Below the pieces are notes generated by a model. It worked only from the letters and a program-made list of their open reading frames with translations, searched no databases and was not told the origin of the DNA. The translations under genes and the position numbers were made by a program. A stretch of 64,000 nt of DNA from Limnothrix sp. FACHB-406 (GTDB lineage Bacteria; Cyanobacteriota; Cyanobacteriia; CACIAM-69d), in the NCBI RefSeq assembly GCF_014698235.1, contig NZ_JACJSP010000001.1, forward strand, positions 62,001-126,000, written 5' to 3'. This document shows, one piece after another, positions 9,492-18,042 of the stretch. Positions within the stretch are counted from its first letter, which is position 1. The number at the start of each line of letters is the position of its first letter.

Positions 9492-9947
9492 ATGATTGAA
9501 GACTATGCAAGCGCCTTTGTGGAACGCGCTCAAGACCAAGCTGTTCTCGCCAAAGCCGATCGTCGAATTGCGGCTATGCACATGGGCGGTATTGTCATTG
9601 AATGTCGTTTGAAAGCATTAATCCTCGGATATTTTCCTGAAAACCAACGGTACTGGAGGCCGCACCCGAGATCTGAACATCAACCTAGTCAACATTGCAA
9701 CATTTCTAATCCTGGACATAACCTAGAGGAAGCACTGAATAAACTAGAAGAGATTGGAGTTATCCCATCACCCAGTAGTCAAATTCGAGACGCTTTAACT
9801 GCGATTCAGAATCCTTTGCCTGGATACCCATTTATTAATCTTCGATATTACGGCGGTTCTTTAGAGGCTTCAGATTACGAGCGATGGAAAGTCAACTATC
9901 AAGCCCTCACGACTTGGTTGAATCGGCAATCATTGCAGTCTTCTTAA
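9492..9947 (+). CDS. HEPN-like hypothetical protein
   Basis: The 151-residue helical product has a segment RIAAMHMGGIVIECRLKALI at about residues 22-41 and a later GHNLEEALNKLEEIG. These resemble the two signature helices of HEPN-fold proteins, in which an 'ECxLKAL' helix is followed by a '(G/T)H-x-L' turn. The RNase motif RxxxxH of toxic HEPN proteins is not evident, so it may be a non-catalytic binding member. It lies 21 bp upstream of the large dual-ATPase gene on the same strand, presumably co-transcribed. The sequence is AT-richer than chlH and has few HIP1 sites, which fits acquisition. The fold assignment is an inference by eye. Confidence 0.6.
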   Translation: MIEDYASAFVERAQDQAVLAKADRRIAAMHMGGIVIECRLKALILGYFPENQRYWRPHPRSEHQPSQHCNISNPGHNLEEALNKLEEIGVIPSPSSQIRDALTAIQNPLPGYPFINLRYYGGSLEASDYERWKVNYQALTTWLNRQSLQSS

Positions 9948-9968
9948 TTCATAGTTCCAACAATTTGT

Positions 9969-12647
9969 ATGAGCCAAAAGTTATCTGAATCTTGGGATAT
10001 TCAAACCATTTACCAACGATTGGTTGATCATTTTGTTGCCAATGCATCAACTAATTGGGTTCATTTATATCGATCGCCCTCCGGATTATTGAACATTACG
10101 GTGGTCAGCGATCAATTTCGTGGGACTAGCCATAGCGACCGCCGCGCTCAGGTCAATGAAATTGTTCAAAGTCCGACGGGCTTTCTATCGCTGTATACAC
10201 AAGATGAAGCAAAAACGTTGGAAATTGAGCGGCCTGCTAGCGATCGTGTTCAATCAGTTAGAACTTGGCATGACTTAGCAATTTGGGCGCAAAATCCCCA
10301 GAATCACGGTGAGGTGAAGGAACGATCGCCCCGATCGCCCCGTACTGTTGCTTTCTATTCCTTCAAAGGGGGTGTTGGCCGCACAACAGCCCTGATTCAT
10401 GTGGCTTGGCTATTGGTAAAACAGGGCAAGAAAGTTGTAGTTGTCGATCTGGATATCGAAGCTCCAGGACTCAGTAAAGCTTTGGATCTGGATGATTCGC
10501 CAGAAGTCGGCATTGTTGATTATTTCTATGAGCGGGCTTATGCGCCTGACGGAGCAAATTATGAAATTCAAATCGGCGATATCTTAGCGGAATATCGAGA
10601 TCAGCAATTAGGCGATACCCGTGGTGGTCGCTTCTTTGTTGTGCCCACGGGAAAACTCGATCTTGATTACTTAGCAAAAGTGGACGACTTAAAGGCCAGT
10701 ACTTGGGTTAATGGTAATGAGTCTTTGTGGGATGTCTTTACCCGCGATATCAAAAAACAGATTGAGCCAGATTTGATTTTAGTAGATTCTCGAACTGGCT
10801 TGAATCAATGGGGTGCTTTTTCCTTGGTTCAAGCAGCAGATTCTGCCATTTTGGTGTTGTTCCCCAATGCTCAAAATGCAGAGGGAGCAAAAATTTTAGT
10901 GCAAGCTCTCGGCTCATTGGGCAAGCAGAATATTAATTTTGTCTTTTCACCAATTCCCAACTCGGATTCTAAGAAAACAGCCCAACTAATTCAGAGCGAT
11001 TTAAGCGAAATTCTTAATCACTTCATTCCGCAAGACAGTGAAGAAGAGATCGACAATGCTGAGAGTGATGATTCAGCTAGCACTGATAACGCGATTTGTA
11101 TTGAATATCTTCTCCCGATTGCAGTAGCTCCTCACTACCCTGTCCATACTGTCGTGGACTGGTATCAGCCGATTGCAAATTTAATCCTAAAAGACTCAAC
11201 TTCTAGCTTGTCCGTATCAACTCAATTAAAAGATGATCGTTGGGAAATCATTAAAAATCTGCGATTTTCTGATGTTGATGCTACGCAAGAGCAAGCAAAT
11301 CTCAGTGATCTTTTTCAGAAGACCTCTAATTTTTACGATTTCCTAGATGACAGAGTTTGTCTAGTTACTGGTCGTAAAGGAACTGGTAAAACGGCTCTTT
11401 ATTTTCTATTTTTGAAGCATTTTGATTTTGCCCAAAAGCTTACTGATCGTTTGAAGAACATTACGATTCTTTCAGGGCATGGTATGTTGTCCTCTGGTCG
11501 CCCAACAGAGAGTGAATTTGACTTTATTCGTACCGATTTACGCGATTCTCAAACCAGTTGGTTGGGCTTTTGGGCCTCTTATGCGCTCTTTAGAATACTG
11601 ACTGATTATAGCCAGTCATTGATTAGTCTGAGAAAAGAAAAATATAAACTACTAAAAGACAGTTTTGGTAATGTAAAAAATCTTCAATTTGGCTCAGAAC
11701 ACCAAAATTTATTGCTTCAGTGGTCTCAAGGCCGAGAGCTACGACCATTGATTTTTGATGCTCTAAAAGATATTAACAACTATCTCAAGAGGCAAGGCCA
11801 AAAAATTTGGCTGCTTTATGACAATCTAGATCAAGACTTGGCGGAAGCCAATAACTTGCGCAGTGATGCATTGATCGGACTCTTTAAATTGGTTCAAGAG
11901 TTTGATGCCAAAGAATTAACCAATCTTCGGATTAAAATCTTTCTCCGTGAAGATATTTGGGAAAGATTAATTTTCGACAACAGAAGTCATCTTCGCGGAC
12001 GATCTATCAGATTAGAGTGGAAGCGTATTGAATTACTACGCTTTGCCTATCGCCAGGTTACGCAATCAGAGAAGTTTAAAAAGCTGGTTAGTCGAGTTAC
12101 TCCGATCCCAGATCCCAATTCCGCAACAGAAGAGATGCTGGTTGAAGCGTTAAAGGTTCTGTGGGGTGATCGCATCCGGTTGGGATCGCGTGGAAAATAT
12201 CTCTATCGCTGGGTCTATGACCGCCTTAGCGACACCAGTGGTGCGACCTATCCCCGTAGCTTGGTCGTGTTGCTCGCTGAAGCCAAAAAATTAGAATTGC
12301 AACATAAAGATGATTCTAAATTCCAAGCGGATCGTCTTTTCCGAAGCCGCTTTATGGCACTCGCACTCGAAGAAGCCTCACGAGCACGTTGCCAAGAAAT
12401 GCGTGAAGAGTATGGCAATCTCTCAGCGTTCTTTGATTCCTTGTCAGGAAAAGATGCCTTACTGGAACTGAAAGAGTTGGAGCAATGCTGGGAAAATTCT
12501 GCCCGAGAGGTTGAGCCAGATTTTGAGCGTTTTGTGCAGCTTTTGAAGTCGATCGGGCTGGCGGAATGGCGACCTAAGGATGAGCGATATCGCTTTGCTG
12601 ACCTTTACGTTTATGGGTTTAATATGAACAAAAAAGGGATGCGATAA
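9969..12647 (+). CDS. KGGVGR-type ParA-like ATPase fused to a second P-loop (STAND/Sll1717-like) ATPase
   Basis: The 892-residue protein has three parts. Residues 1-120 are an unrecognised N-terminal domain. Residues 125-410 are a ParA/MinD-type ATPase with the variant deviant Walker A KGGVGRTT (133-140), DLDIEAPG just after the first strand, and LILVDSRTG (269-277) as Walker B region. Residues 430-892 carry a second P-loop, VTGRKGTGKTALYFLF (466-481), and a Walker B-like KIWLLYDNLDQ near 613-623, recalling the Sll1717 family of STAND-type ATPases. The rest is charged and helical. Such variant ParA and STAND domains often occur in phage-defence operons. Its partner is the HEPN-like gene immediately upstream. 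The target is unknown. Confidence 0.75.
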   Translation: MSQKLSESWDIQTIYQRLVDHFVANASTNWVHLYRSPSGLLNITVVSDQFRGTSHSDRRAQVNEIVQSPTGFLSLYTQDEAKTLEIERPASDRVQSVRTWHDLAIWAQNPQNHGEVKERSPRSPRTVAFYSFKGGVGRTTALIHVAWLLVKQGKKVVVVDLDIEAPGLSKALDLDDSPEVGIVDYFYERAYAPDGANYEIQIGDILAEYRDQQLGDTRGGRFFVVPTGKLDLDYLAKVDDLKASTWVNGNESLWDVFTRDIKKQIEPDLILVDSRTGLNQWGAFSLVQAADSAILVLFPNAQNAEGAKILVQALGSLGKQNINFVFSPIPNSDSKKTAQLIQSDLSEILNHFIPQDSEEEIDNAESDDSASTDNAICIEYLLPIAVAPHYPVHTVVDWYQPIANLILKDSTSSLSVSTQLKDDRWEIIKNLRFSDVDATQEQANLSDLFQKTSNFYDFLDDRVCLVTGRKGTGKTALYFLFLKHFDFAQKLTDRLKNITILSGHGMLSSGRPTESEFDFIRTDLRDSQTSWLGFWASYALFRILTDYSQSLISLRKEKYKLLKDSFGNVKNLQFGSEHQNLLLQWSQGRELRPLIFDALKDINNYLKRQGQKIWLLYDNLDQDLAEANNLRSDALIGLFKLVQEFDAKELTNLRIKIFLREDIWERLIFDNRSHLRGRSIRLEWKRIELLRFAYRQVTQSEKFKKLVSRVTPIPDPNSATEEMLVEALKVLWGDRIRLGSRGKYLYRWVYDRLSDTSGATYPRSLVVLLAEAKKLELQHKDDSKFQADRLFRSRFMALALEEASRARCQEMREEYGNLSAFFDSLSGKDALLELKELEQCWENSAREVEPDFERFVQLLKSIGLAEWRPKDERYRFADLYVYGFNMNKKGMR

Positions 12648-12770
12648 AGCATTTTGTTGATGTAGCTGGTTACGGGCTGGTCGAGATAGCACGGAACTAG
12701 GGATCAGGAAGAGCGTTGAAGAAACTACAAGCCGATCGCCCTGTTTAAGAATATCGATTTCATTATTGAT

Positions 12771-12815
12771 TTTAGTGTGGAAGTAATGCATCGCATCGCC
12801 TCCACACTAAATTTT
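12771..12815. terminator. Bidirectional terminator between convergent units
   Basis: A perfect 11-bp inverted repeat, tttagtgtgga (12771-12781) and tccacactaaa (12801-12811), with a 19-base loop and a short T-run after it on the plus strand, lies between the dual-ATPase gene (+) and the end of the cyn operon (-). The large loop makes it weaker than the chlH terminator, but position and symmetry fit termination from both sides. Confidence 0.6.
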
Positions 12816-12822
12816 GCACCTA

Positions 12823-12957
12823 TCAAAACCAATGAGTCAACAACTGGGCACTGTTAGAAATGACTTGCCAAAGTCCGATGAAGGCTAAGATTTTGGTGAT
12901 GTAGGCTAGCCAGTCAGTTTTAGCTGTTGACCTAGCAGCAGCATGGCGCTGTTTCAT
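12823..12957 (-). CDS. 44-residue membrane protein at the 3' end of the cyn operon
   Basis: Reading the minus strand, ATG at 12957-12955 opens a 44-codon frame ending in TGA at 12825-12823. The product starts MKQRHAAARSTAKTDW and continues with a single hydrophobic helix, LAYITKILAFIGLWQVI, before a short tail ending LLTHWF. That is a basic N-terminus followed by one membrane span. An AGGAG sits eight bases before the ATG, a near-ideal ribosome binding site, and the frame begins 15 bases after the cynS stop codon. I do not recognise a family. The strong translation signal and operon position support a real gene that a length cutoff would miss. A role in cyanate or bicarbonate handling is only a guess from context. 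Confidence 0.65.
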   Translation of the reverse strand: MKQRHAAARSTAKTDWLAYITKILAFIGLWQVISNSAQLLTHWF

Positions 12958-12972
12958 GGTTGATGCTCCTGA

Positions 12973-13422
12973 TTACCATTTTTTGTAGGGCAGGAATTTA
13001 CCATTCATGGTGATTTTCACGCGATCGCCCTTGGGATCTTCCTCTTTTTCAATGTCCAAGGTGAAGTCGATCGCGCTCATGATCCCATCACCAAACTTCT
13101 CATGAATCACAGCTTTCATCGGCATTCCATAGACCTGCATGATTTCGTAGAACCGATAGATCAGCGGATCGGTGGGAACCACAGGCCCCAGCCCTTTCAC
13201 CGAAGATTCTGTCAGTTCTGGCACTAAATCTTCGCTGAGTCCCAGAGCGCTGAGCAGCTTGCTAGCTTCATCAGCAGAGGCAGAAGCTTGGCGATAGATC
13301 ACCGCTGCAATCCACACTTCATCCCGACCGATCGCCTGTTCTAACTCCGTGAATGTCACCCCCTTTGCCTTTTTAGCTGCCAATAGGGTTGCGGTGATCG
13401 CGGGAATTTCAGTGGTAGACAT
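12973..13422 (-). CDS. cynS: Cyanate hydratase (cyanase)
   Basis: The 149-residue product has the full cyanase length and fold: an N-terminal helix-turn-helix-like domain (residues 1-85) and the short C-terminal catalytic domain. The catalytic residues known from the E. coli enzyme are present as Arg90 and Glu93 in [11 protein letters not shown] and Ser116 in GIMSAIDF. The enzyme converts cyanate and bicarbonate to ammonia and two CO2 (through carbamate), so it supplies nitrogen and detoxifies cyanate. An AGGA precedes the ATG. It is the enzyme gene of the cynABDS operon, 82 bp after cynD, and is followed by a small membrane-protein gene. Confidence 0.97.
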   Translation of the reverse strand: MSTTEIPAITATLLAAKKAKGVTFTELEQAIGRDEVWIAAVIYRQASASADEASKLLSALGLSEDLVPELTESSVKGLGPVVPTDPLIYRFYEIMQVYGMPMKAVIHEKFGDGIMSAIDFTLDIEKEEDPKGDRVKITMNGKFLPYKKW

Positions 13423-13504
13423 ATTTTTTCCTTTCTTTTCCTTTCAATGTTTGGGTTGCGTTGCTGATTTTGACGGGGTTGATTCTGTCTGCGGCCAACG
13501 GTAG

Positions 13505-14386
13505 TTATTTCCGCACCCGAGACTCTTCCACAGCCCGTGTTTCGTAGGACAAATGCTGCTCCATGGCCGCTTTCAGTTCGTGGTAGCCCGGATATTGATC
13601 CAGTTCTTCCCGACGGCGCGGCCGAGGAAATGGCACATCCAGCACCTGAGCAATACCCGCAGCCGGGCCCCGTGTCATCATCACAATCTTGTCAGACAAC
13701 AGCAGCGCTTCTTCAATGCTGTGAGTAATCAAGATCACGGTCTTGCGCTCTTGTTCCCAAATTCGCTCAATTTCGTCTTGGAGAAAACCGCGTGTGAGCG
13801 CATCCAAAGCGCCAAAGGGTTCATCCATCAACAAAATTTGTGGATTGATTGCCAGCGCCCTAGCAATGCCCACCCGTTGCTTCATTCCCCCTGAAAGTTC
13901 ATGGGGGTGTTTAGCCTCAGCTCCCCGTAGCCCCACCAAACCAATGTAGTCTTGGACGATCGATTTTCGCTGGGCAATTCCCATGGTTGGGTAGACTGTT
14001 TCCACCGCAAAATCGATGTTTTCGGCAACCGTCATCCAGGGCATCAGGGCATAGTTTTGAAACACAACGCCGCGATCGGGCCCAGGTGCAGAAACCGGCT
14101 GACCATTGATGCTGACTTGTCCCGTGGTGGGCTGAGATAATCCCGCAATAATGTTCAGCAACGTGGACTTGCCGCAACCCGATGGCCCAATGATCGAAAC
14201 GAAGGTGTTAGGCTCCACTTCCAGATCAATATCCGCGATCGCCACAAAAGATTTTGAGGTGCGCCGCAGCAATTTGTCCATCTTGCCCGTGCGTCCCGGG
14301 AATACTTTGGAAATACCGTGCAGTGTCAGATGCGCTACAGGCGGTTCAAGGGAGGGGAGCGCCATTTTAGATGCAGGAACTTGCAT
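13505..14386 (-). CDS. cynD: Cyanate ABC transporter ATP-binding protein
   Basis: The 293-residue product is an NrtD/TauB-type ABC ATPase: Walker [10 protein letters not shown] near residue 70, Q-loop [11 protein letters not shown], signature LSGGMKQR, Walker [13 protein letters not shown] and the H-loop [11 protein letters not shown]. In this family it energises import of nitrate, cyanate, bicarbonate or sulfonates; context with cynS makes cyanate the likely substrate. A stretch of about 20 residues between strand 1 and Walker A ([16 protein letters not shown]) is a local insertion also seen in nitrate-type members. It begins 3 bp after the cynB stop codon, so translation is probably coupled. 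No regulatory C-terminal domain like that of NrtC is present. Confidence 0.92.
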   Translation of the reverse strand: MQVPASKMALPSLEPPVAHLTLHGISKVFPGRTGKMDKLLRRTSKSFVAIADIDLEVEPNTFVSIIGPSGCGKSTLLNIIAGLSQPTTGQVSINGQPVSAPGPDRGVVFQNYALMPWMTVAENIDFAVETVYPTMGIAQRKSIVQDYIGLVGLRGAEAKHPHELSGGMKQRVGIARALAINPQILLMDEPFGALDALTRGFLQDEIERIWEQERKTVILITHSIEEALLLSDKIVMMTRGPAAGIAQVLDVPFPRPRRREELDQYPGYHELKAAMEQHLSYETRAVEESRVRK

Positions 14387-14389
14387 GGA

Positions 14390-15220
14390 TTAAGACCTTT
14401 GGCCAAAGGAAACTCGATGTTGCAATACACCAAATAGGTAGTCCATCAGCAGCCCTACCAGCCCAACAATCAAGATGGCAGTAATGATGCTGGTGATCTT
14501 CAAGTTATTCCATTCATTCCAAACGAAATAGCCAATTCCACCACTCAACAGAATCTCCGCCGCTACAATCACCAACCAAGCAATTCCTAGGCTAATTCGT
14601 AGCCCGGACACAATGTTGGGAGCAGCGGCCGGCAAAATTACCCTGGTAATGATTCGCCAGCGGGAAGCGCCTAAGGTGTGGGCCACGTTCAGATAGGCTG
14701 GATCCACATTACTGACCCCGAACTTGGTGTTAATTAGGGTGGGCCAAATGCTGGTGATTGCGATGACAAACAGGGCTGTTCTTTCCGAATCTCGCATGAG
14801 CGCCAGACCCAATGGCAGCCAGGCGAGCGGAGAAACAGGACGCAGAATTTGAATGAAGGGATCAACGGCTTTGGAAACCACGGGCGATAGACCAATCAAA
14901 ATTCCCAGGGGAATGGCGATCGTCGTGCCAATCAAAAAACCGCTCAAAACTCGGCGCAAACTGGTCAATAACAAGAGACCAATGCCCTGATCATTAGGCC
15001 CATTATCAAAAAACGGGTTTGAGATCCAAAACCAAAGATCGGCGATCGTTTGGCTAGCAGAGGGCATGATGGGCAAGAAGAGTTTGGAATTTGCGCCCAA
15101 CTCCCACAAACCCAAAAACACTAGCAGAATTCCCACAAACAACAAGAAGGCTTGTTGGTCAGTATTCAGCCGAAATGGCTTAACCTTTGATGGAGCAGAG
15201 CGGAGTACTTCATTGGTCAC
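14390..15220 (-). CDS. cynB: Cyanate ABC transporter permease
   Basis: The 276-residue membrane protein has about six hydrophobic segments and the EAA-type coupling loop of the BPD_transp_1 family, visible as NVAHTLGASRWRIITRVILPAAAP around residues 177-200. Sequence such as ILRPVSPLAWLPLGLALMRDS is typical of NrtB/SsuC-class permeases. It forms the membrane channel with CynD and receives substrate from CynA. It lies 14 bp after cynA and 3 bp before cynD. Substrate assignment rests on operon context with cyanase; by sequence alone a nitrate-type transporter could not be excluded. Confidence 0.9.
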   Translation of the reverse strand: MTNEVLRSAPSKVKPFRLNTDQQAFLLFVGILLVFLGLWELGANSKLFLPIMPSASQTIADLWFWISNPFFDNGPNDQGIGLLLLTSLRRVLSGFLIGTTIAIPLGILIGLSPVVSKAVDPFIQILRPVSPLAWLPLGLALMRDSERTALFVIAITSIWPTLINTKFGVSNVDPAYLNVAHTLGASRWRIITRVILPAAAPNIVSGLRISLGIAWLVIVAAEILLSGGIGYFVWNEWNNLKITSIITAILIVGLVGLLMDYLFGVLQHRVSFGQRS

Positions 15221-15234
15221 GATGGTAAACCTCG

Positions 15235-16812
15235 CTAGACTTTAAACCGCTTGATTTGCTCATCAACATAAGCGGCGGGGTCTTTGGGATCGAAGGTGTC
15301 GTACTTCAGCTTTTCAGACCGCTCGGCAGTGCTGGGCGGCGTTTGACCCAGTTCTTTTTGCAGTTCCGCTGCCAAATCCGTCAAGAAGATATCTTGGGCC
15401 ATCTTGTCGTAATCTGCTTTGTCTTTGGGCATCAGATCCCAGCGGACTAATTGTGCTGCAATCCACTTGGAAAAACTCTTCCAAGGATAGGGATCAAAGC
15501 CAATACGATCGGGCACATCCTGCGTATTACCCAGCCCATCTTCAAATTTGCCCGTTAGCACAGCTTCCACCACAGGCAAGGGTTGATTGAGATACTTACG
15601 CTCAATCAAAGCCCTGGCAATTTCAGGACGATTAGCTGGCGTATTTGCATAGGCAGCCGCGTCAATAATCGACTTGTTTACGGCCCGGAAGGTGTTGGGA
15701 TTTGCATCAATCCACGATTGACTAGCGGCAAAAGCACAGCAAGGGTGTCCATCCCACAGATCTTTCGTCAACATGTGAATGAACCCAACCTGTTCAAAAA
15801 CAGCCCGTTGATTGAAGGGATCAGGCATCAACATGGCATCAATTTCACCTGCTGCCATTTTGGCAACACTGTCCGGCGGTGGCACGGGTGAAATTTGCAC
15901 ATCCTTATCTGGATTCAGTCCCCCAGCCGCTAGGTAATAGCGAATCAGCATATTGTGCATCGAGAAGGGGAAGGGCACGCCAATTTTGAAGCCCTTGAAG
16001 TCTTTGGCTTCCTTCACCTTGCCTTTATGCTTGGCAGCAACGGTAATTGCCTGACCATTGATGTTTTCAATGCTGGCCAGCTTGATGGGAAATGCTGCTG
16101 AACCTAAGCCGAGGGTGATTGCGATCGGCATGGGAGAAAGCATGTGATAAGCATCGAGTTCACCCGCGATCGCGGAGTCCCGAACAGCAGCCCAGTTGGG
16201 CATCTTTTTCACTTGCACATTCAAGCCATATTTGCTGTAGAAACCCAGCGGCTCCGACATCACGATCGGGGTGGCACAGGTGATGGGAATGAACCCGATC
16301 GTTAAATCCTTTTTCTCCAAATTCGTTGGCGCATCCGCCGCAGGGGACTGATCTGTTGTGGGGGCTTGACCCTGTTGTGGGCCGCAGCTAGCAGCGGCGA
16401 TCAATGCTCCAGCCACCACCACTCGTTTTAGGAATTCTCGTCGGCTAAATTCACTATTGTGAATGGTGTTGCTAAAAAATTCCGTGGAGTGAACACCGAA
16501 TGCGGCTGCAAATACCTGATCAAGCCCGCCTGCTTCCTTAATCAGCGCCTGACAAAAGCGTTCTCGCTCTGGGTTGCCGCCCATCTGTCGTAGCAGCAGC
16601 GCTTCTTTCATCTCCACTTCAGTCAGTGTCCTGGCCAGCTCTAGGGTTTCAGGCTTGTACAAACCCATCCGAATGAGATCATTAACGAGTTCTGCCGGAT
16701 CGTGGGGCATTCCTTCGGCCGCTTGCCAGTGATCCTGAGGAAAATGAGTTCCTCCGCAGGGACAACGACTGAGTTCGACTTGAGCCTGAGAGCGAATATC
16801 CACTGATGACAT
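15235..16812 (-). CDS. cynA: Cyanate ABC transporter substrate-binding lipoprotein with N-terminal extension
   Basis: From ATG 16812 the product has 525 residues; the frame is open to 16866 but the first 18 codons look like leader. Residues 150-525 are an NrtA/CmpA-type binding protein (LTIGFIPITCATPIVMSEP, DAYHMLSPMPIAITLG, MLMPDPFNQRAVFE). The export signal is internal: a twin-arginine motif SRREFLK at 123-129, a hydrophobic core, and lipobox Cys143, so the binding domain should be a Tat-exported lipoprotein. The preceding 120 residues are hydrophilic, contain CPCGGTH at 17-23, and would have to remain cytosolic or be removed. Normal relatives begin close to their signal peptide. It is the first gene of the operon. 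Confidence 0.88.
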   Translation of the reverse strand: MSSVDIRSQAQVELSRCPCGGTHFPQDHWQAAEGMPHDPAELVNDLIRMGLYKPETLELARTLTEVEMKEALLLRQMGGNPERERFCQALIKEAGGLDQVFAAAFGVHSTEFFSNTIHNSEFSRREFLKRVVVAGALIAAASCGPQQGQAPTTDQSPAADAPTNLEKKDLTIGFIPITCATPIVMSEPLGFYSKYGLNVQVKKMPNWAAVRDSAIAGELDAYHMLSPMPIAITLGLGSAAFPIKLASIENINGQAITVAAKHKGKVKEAKDFKGFKIGVPFPFSMHNMLIRYYLAAGGLNPDKDVQISPVPPPDSVAKMAAGEIDAMLMPDPFNQRAVFEQVGFIHMLTKDLWDGHPCCAFAASQSWIDANPNTFRAVNKSIIDAAAYANTPANRPEIARALIERKYLNQPLPVVEAVLTGKFEDGLGNTQDVPDRIGFDPYPWKSFSKWIAAQLVRWDLMPKDKADYDKMAQDIFLTDLAAELQKELGQTPPSTAERSEKLKYDTFDPKDPAAYVDEQIKRFKV

Positions 16813-17130
16813 GAGCTGCTCCAATTGGTATTGCGCAGGACAACATTCGGGTCTGTTGCCTTGCACAATACCAAGGAATAATGGGCGATCGCATTAGAAT
16901 TTTTTTGGCAAGAGTAGGATTTTTTTTCGCTCTTCAAAGAACAACCTAGAACTTTGTGGGAAGTTTAGAAAATTCTCATTTGGAAAATAATGCGCTAGAA
17001 TCCCCTGATTTCGGAAAAATCAAGCAAAAAGCGTCAATTTTTCTGAAATTTTGGAATCACACCTGCGCTTTATGCAGAGATAGTTCTATACACAAATAAT
17101 TGATCTATTTTGTTGTATTCAATACCATTC
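16813..17130 (-). promoter_or_regulatory. cyn operon upstream region
   Basis: The roughly 320-bp AT-rich gap between the response-regulator gene and cynA should contain the cyn promoter. I looked for the NtcA consensus GTA-N8-TAC and found no good match. A half-site atacac at 17088-17093 resembles the tacac arm of the inverted repeat in the divergent promoter at 17986-18001, which is weak but suggestive. Confidence 0.35.
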
Positions 17131-17907
17131 CTATGCGAATCGTAGTCGCACAGAGTTTCGCCAGGACTGGGGCGGATCGCCATAGAGCTGCCGAAATTGG
17201 CGAGTGAAGTAAGCCACGTCTGCATAGCCCACTCCCGCTGCAATTTGGCGCACGGGTTGATCGGTTTCACAAAGTAACATTCGTGCCTGGGACATACGGC
17301 GTTCCGTAATCCAACGCTTGATGCTATAGCCCGTTAGCTCTTGGGTCAAATTCGTTAAATAGGCGGGAGAATAGCCGACCGCCTTGGCCACATCATTTAA
17401 CCCGATCGGGCGGTGATAGTTGGCTTCGATGAATGCAAATACTTGCGATAAACGAGAACAGTCAGGAAAAATTCCGTTTTCGGATTGACCGTTTATTGTG
17501 CTTTCTGCTGGGGATGCATGAAAACTCGCTGCCAATTGGGCTTTTCGTTCTAGGCGAGTAGTGATCGCCGCCAACAATTGTTCAACGCTACAGGGCTTGG
17601 TTAAATAATCATCTGCGCCCAATTCCATCCCCTGGCGCAAATCTGCCATGGTTGCTTTGGCAGTGAGGAAAATAAATGGAATTGCAGCGGTGGCCGGATG
17701 GCGACGAATGGCCGATAGAACGCTGTAACCATCAAGATCGGGCATCATAACGTCGCAGATAATCAAATCTGGCAGATGCATTTGGGCTAACTTGATCCCG
17801 ATCGAACCGTTCTCAGCCTCGATCGCACAAAACCCCTCAAACGTCAGACATCCCATGAAGATGCTGCGGGTTTGCGCTTCGTCTTCAATCACCAAAACTT
17901 TCGTCAT
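17131..17907 (-). CDS. Response regulator with AraC-type DNA-binding domain
   Basis: The 258-residue product has a CheY-like receiver domain (1-120) with acidic pair Glu8-Asp9, phospho-acceptor Asp52 in IICDVMMPDLDG, Thr in FLTAKA and Lys in LTKPC. A linker leads to a C-terminal AraC/XylS domain (about 150-258) with two helix-turn-helix units; the second carries the family signature IAAGVGYADVAYFTRQFRQL. It should be a phosphorylation-controlled transcription factor. It is read toward cynA and away from a histidine kinase gene at 18043, with a 135-bp divergent spacer, so the two probably form one signalling pair. Regulation of the cyn operon is inferred from position only. Confidence 0.88.
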   Translation of the reverse strand: MTKVLVIEDEAQTRSIFMGCLTFEGFCAIEAENGSIGIKLAQMHLPDLIICDVMMPDLDGYSVLSAIRRHPATAAIPFIFLTAKATMADLRQGMELGADDYLTKPCSVEQLLAAITTRLERKAQLAASFHASPAESTINGQSENGIFPDCSRLSQVFAFIEANYHRPIGLNDVAKAVGYSPAYLTNLTQELTGYSIKRWITERRMSQARMLLCETDQPVRQIAAGVGYADVAYFTRQFRQLYGDPPQSWRNSVRLRFA

Positions 17908-17985
17908 GAACTGCCTGATTTACAGTAATGACCTGGGTGGTGTACCATGCCGGCCAAGTTTCGGGCGTATTCTCCAAACCGTGTA

Positions 17986-18001
17986 GTGTAAGAGGATACA
18001 C
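17986..18001. promoter_or_regulatory. Inverted repeat between divergent regulator and kinase genes
   Basis: The sequence gtgtaagaggatacac holds a perfect gtgta-N6-tacac dyad, preceded directly by another gtgta at 17981-17985. It is central in the 135-bp spacer from which the response regulator (-) and the kinase (+) diverge, a suitable place for an autoregulatory operator. This is a position-and-symmetry argument only. Confidence 0.4.
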
Positions 18002-18042
18002 ATCCTCATCAGTCGCAAAATTTGTCAGGAATTCTGGACATC

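Noticed and set aside
16813-18042. NtcA binding site before the cyn genes
   Set aside because: GTA-N8-TAC was searched by eye in both spacers; only mis-spaced matches were found.
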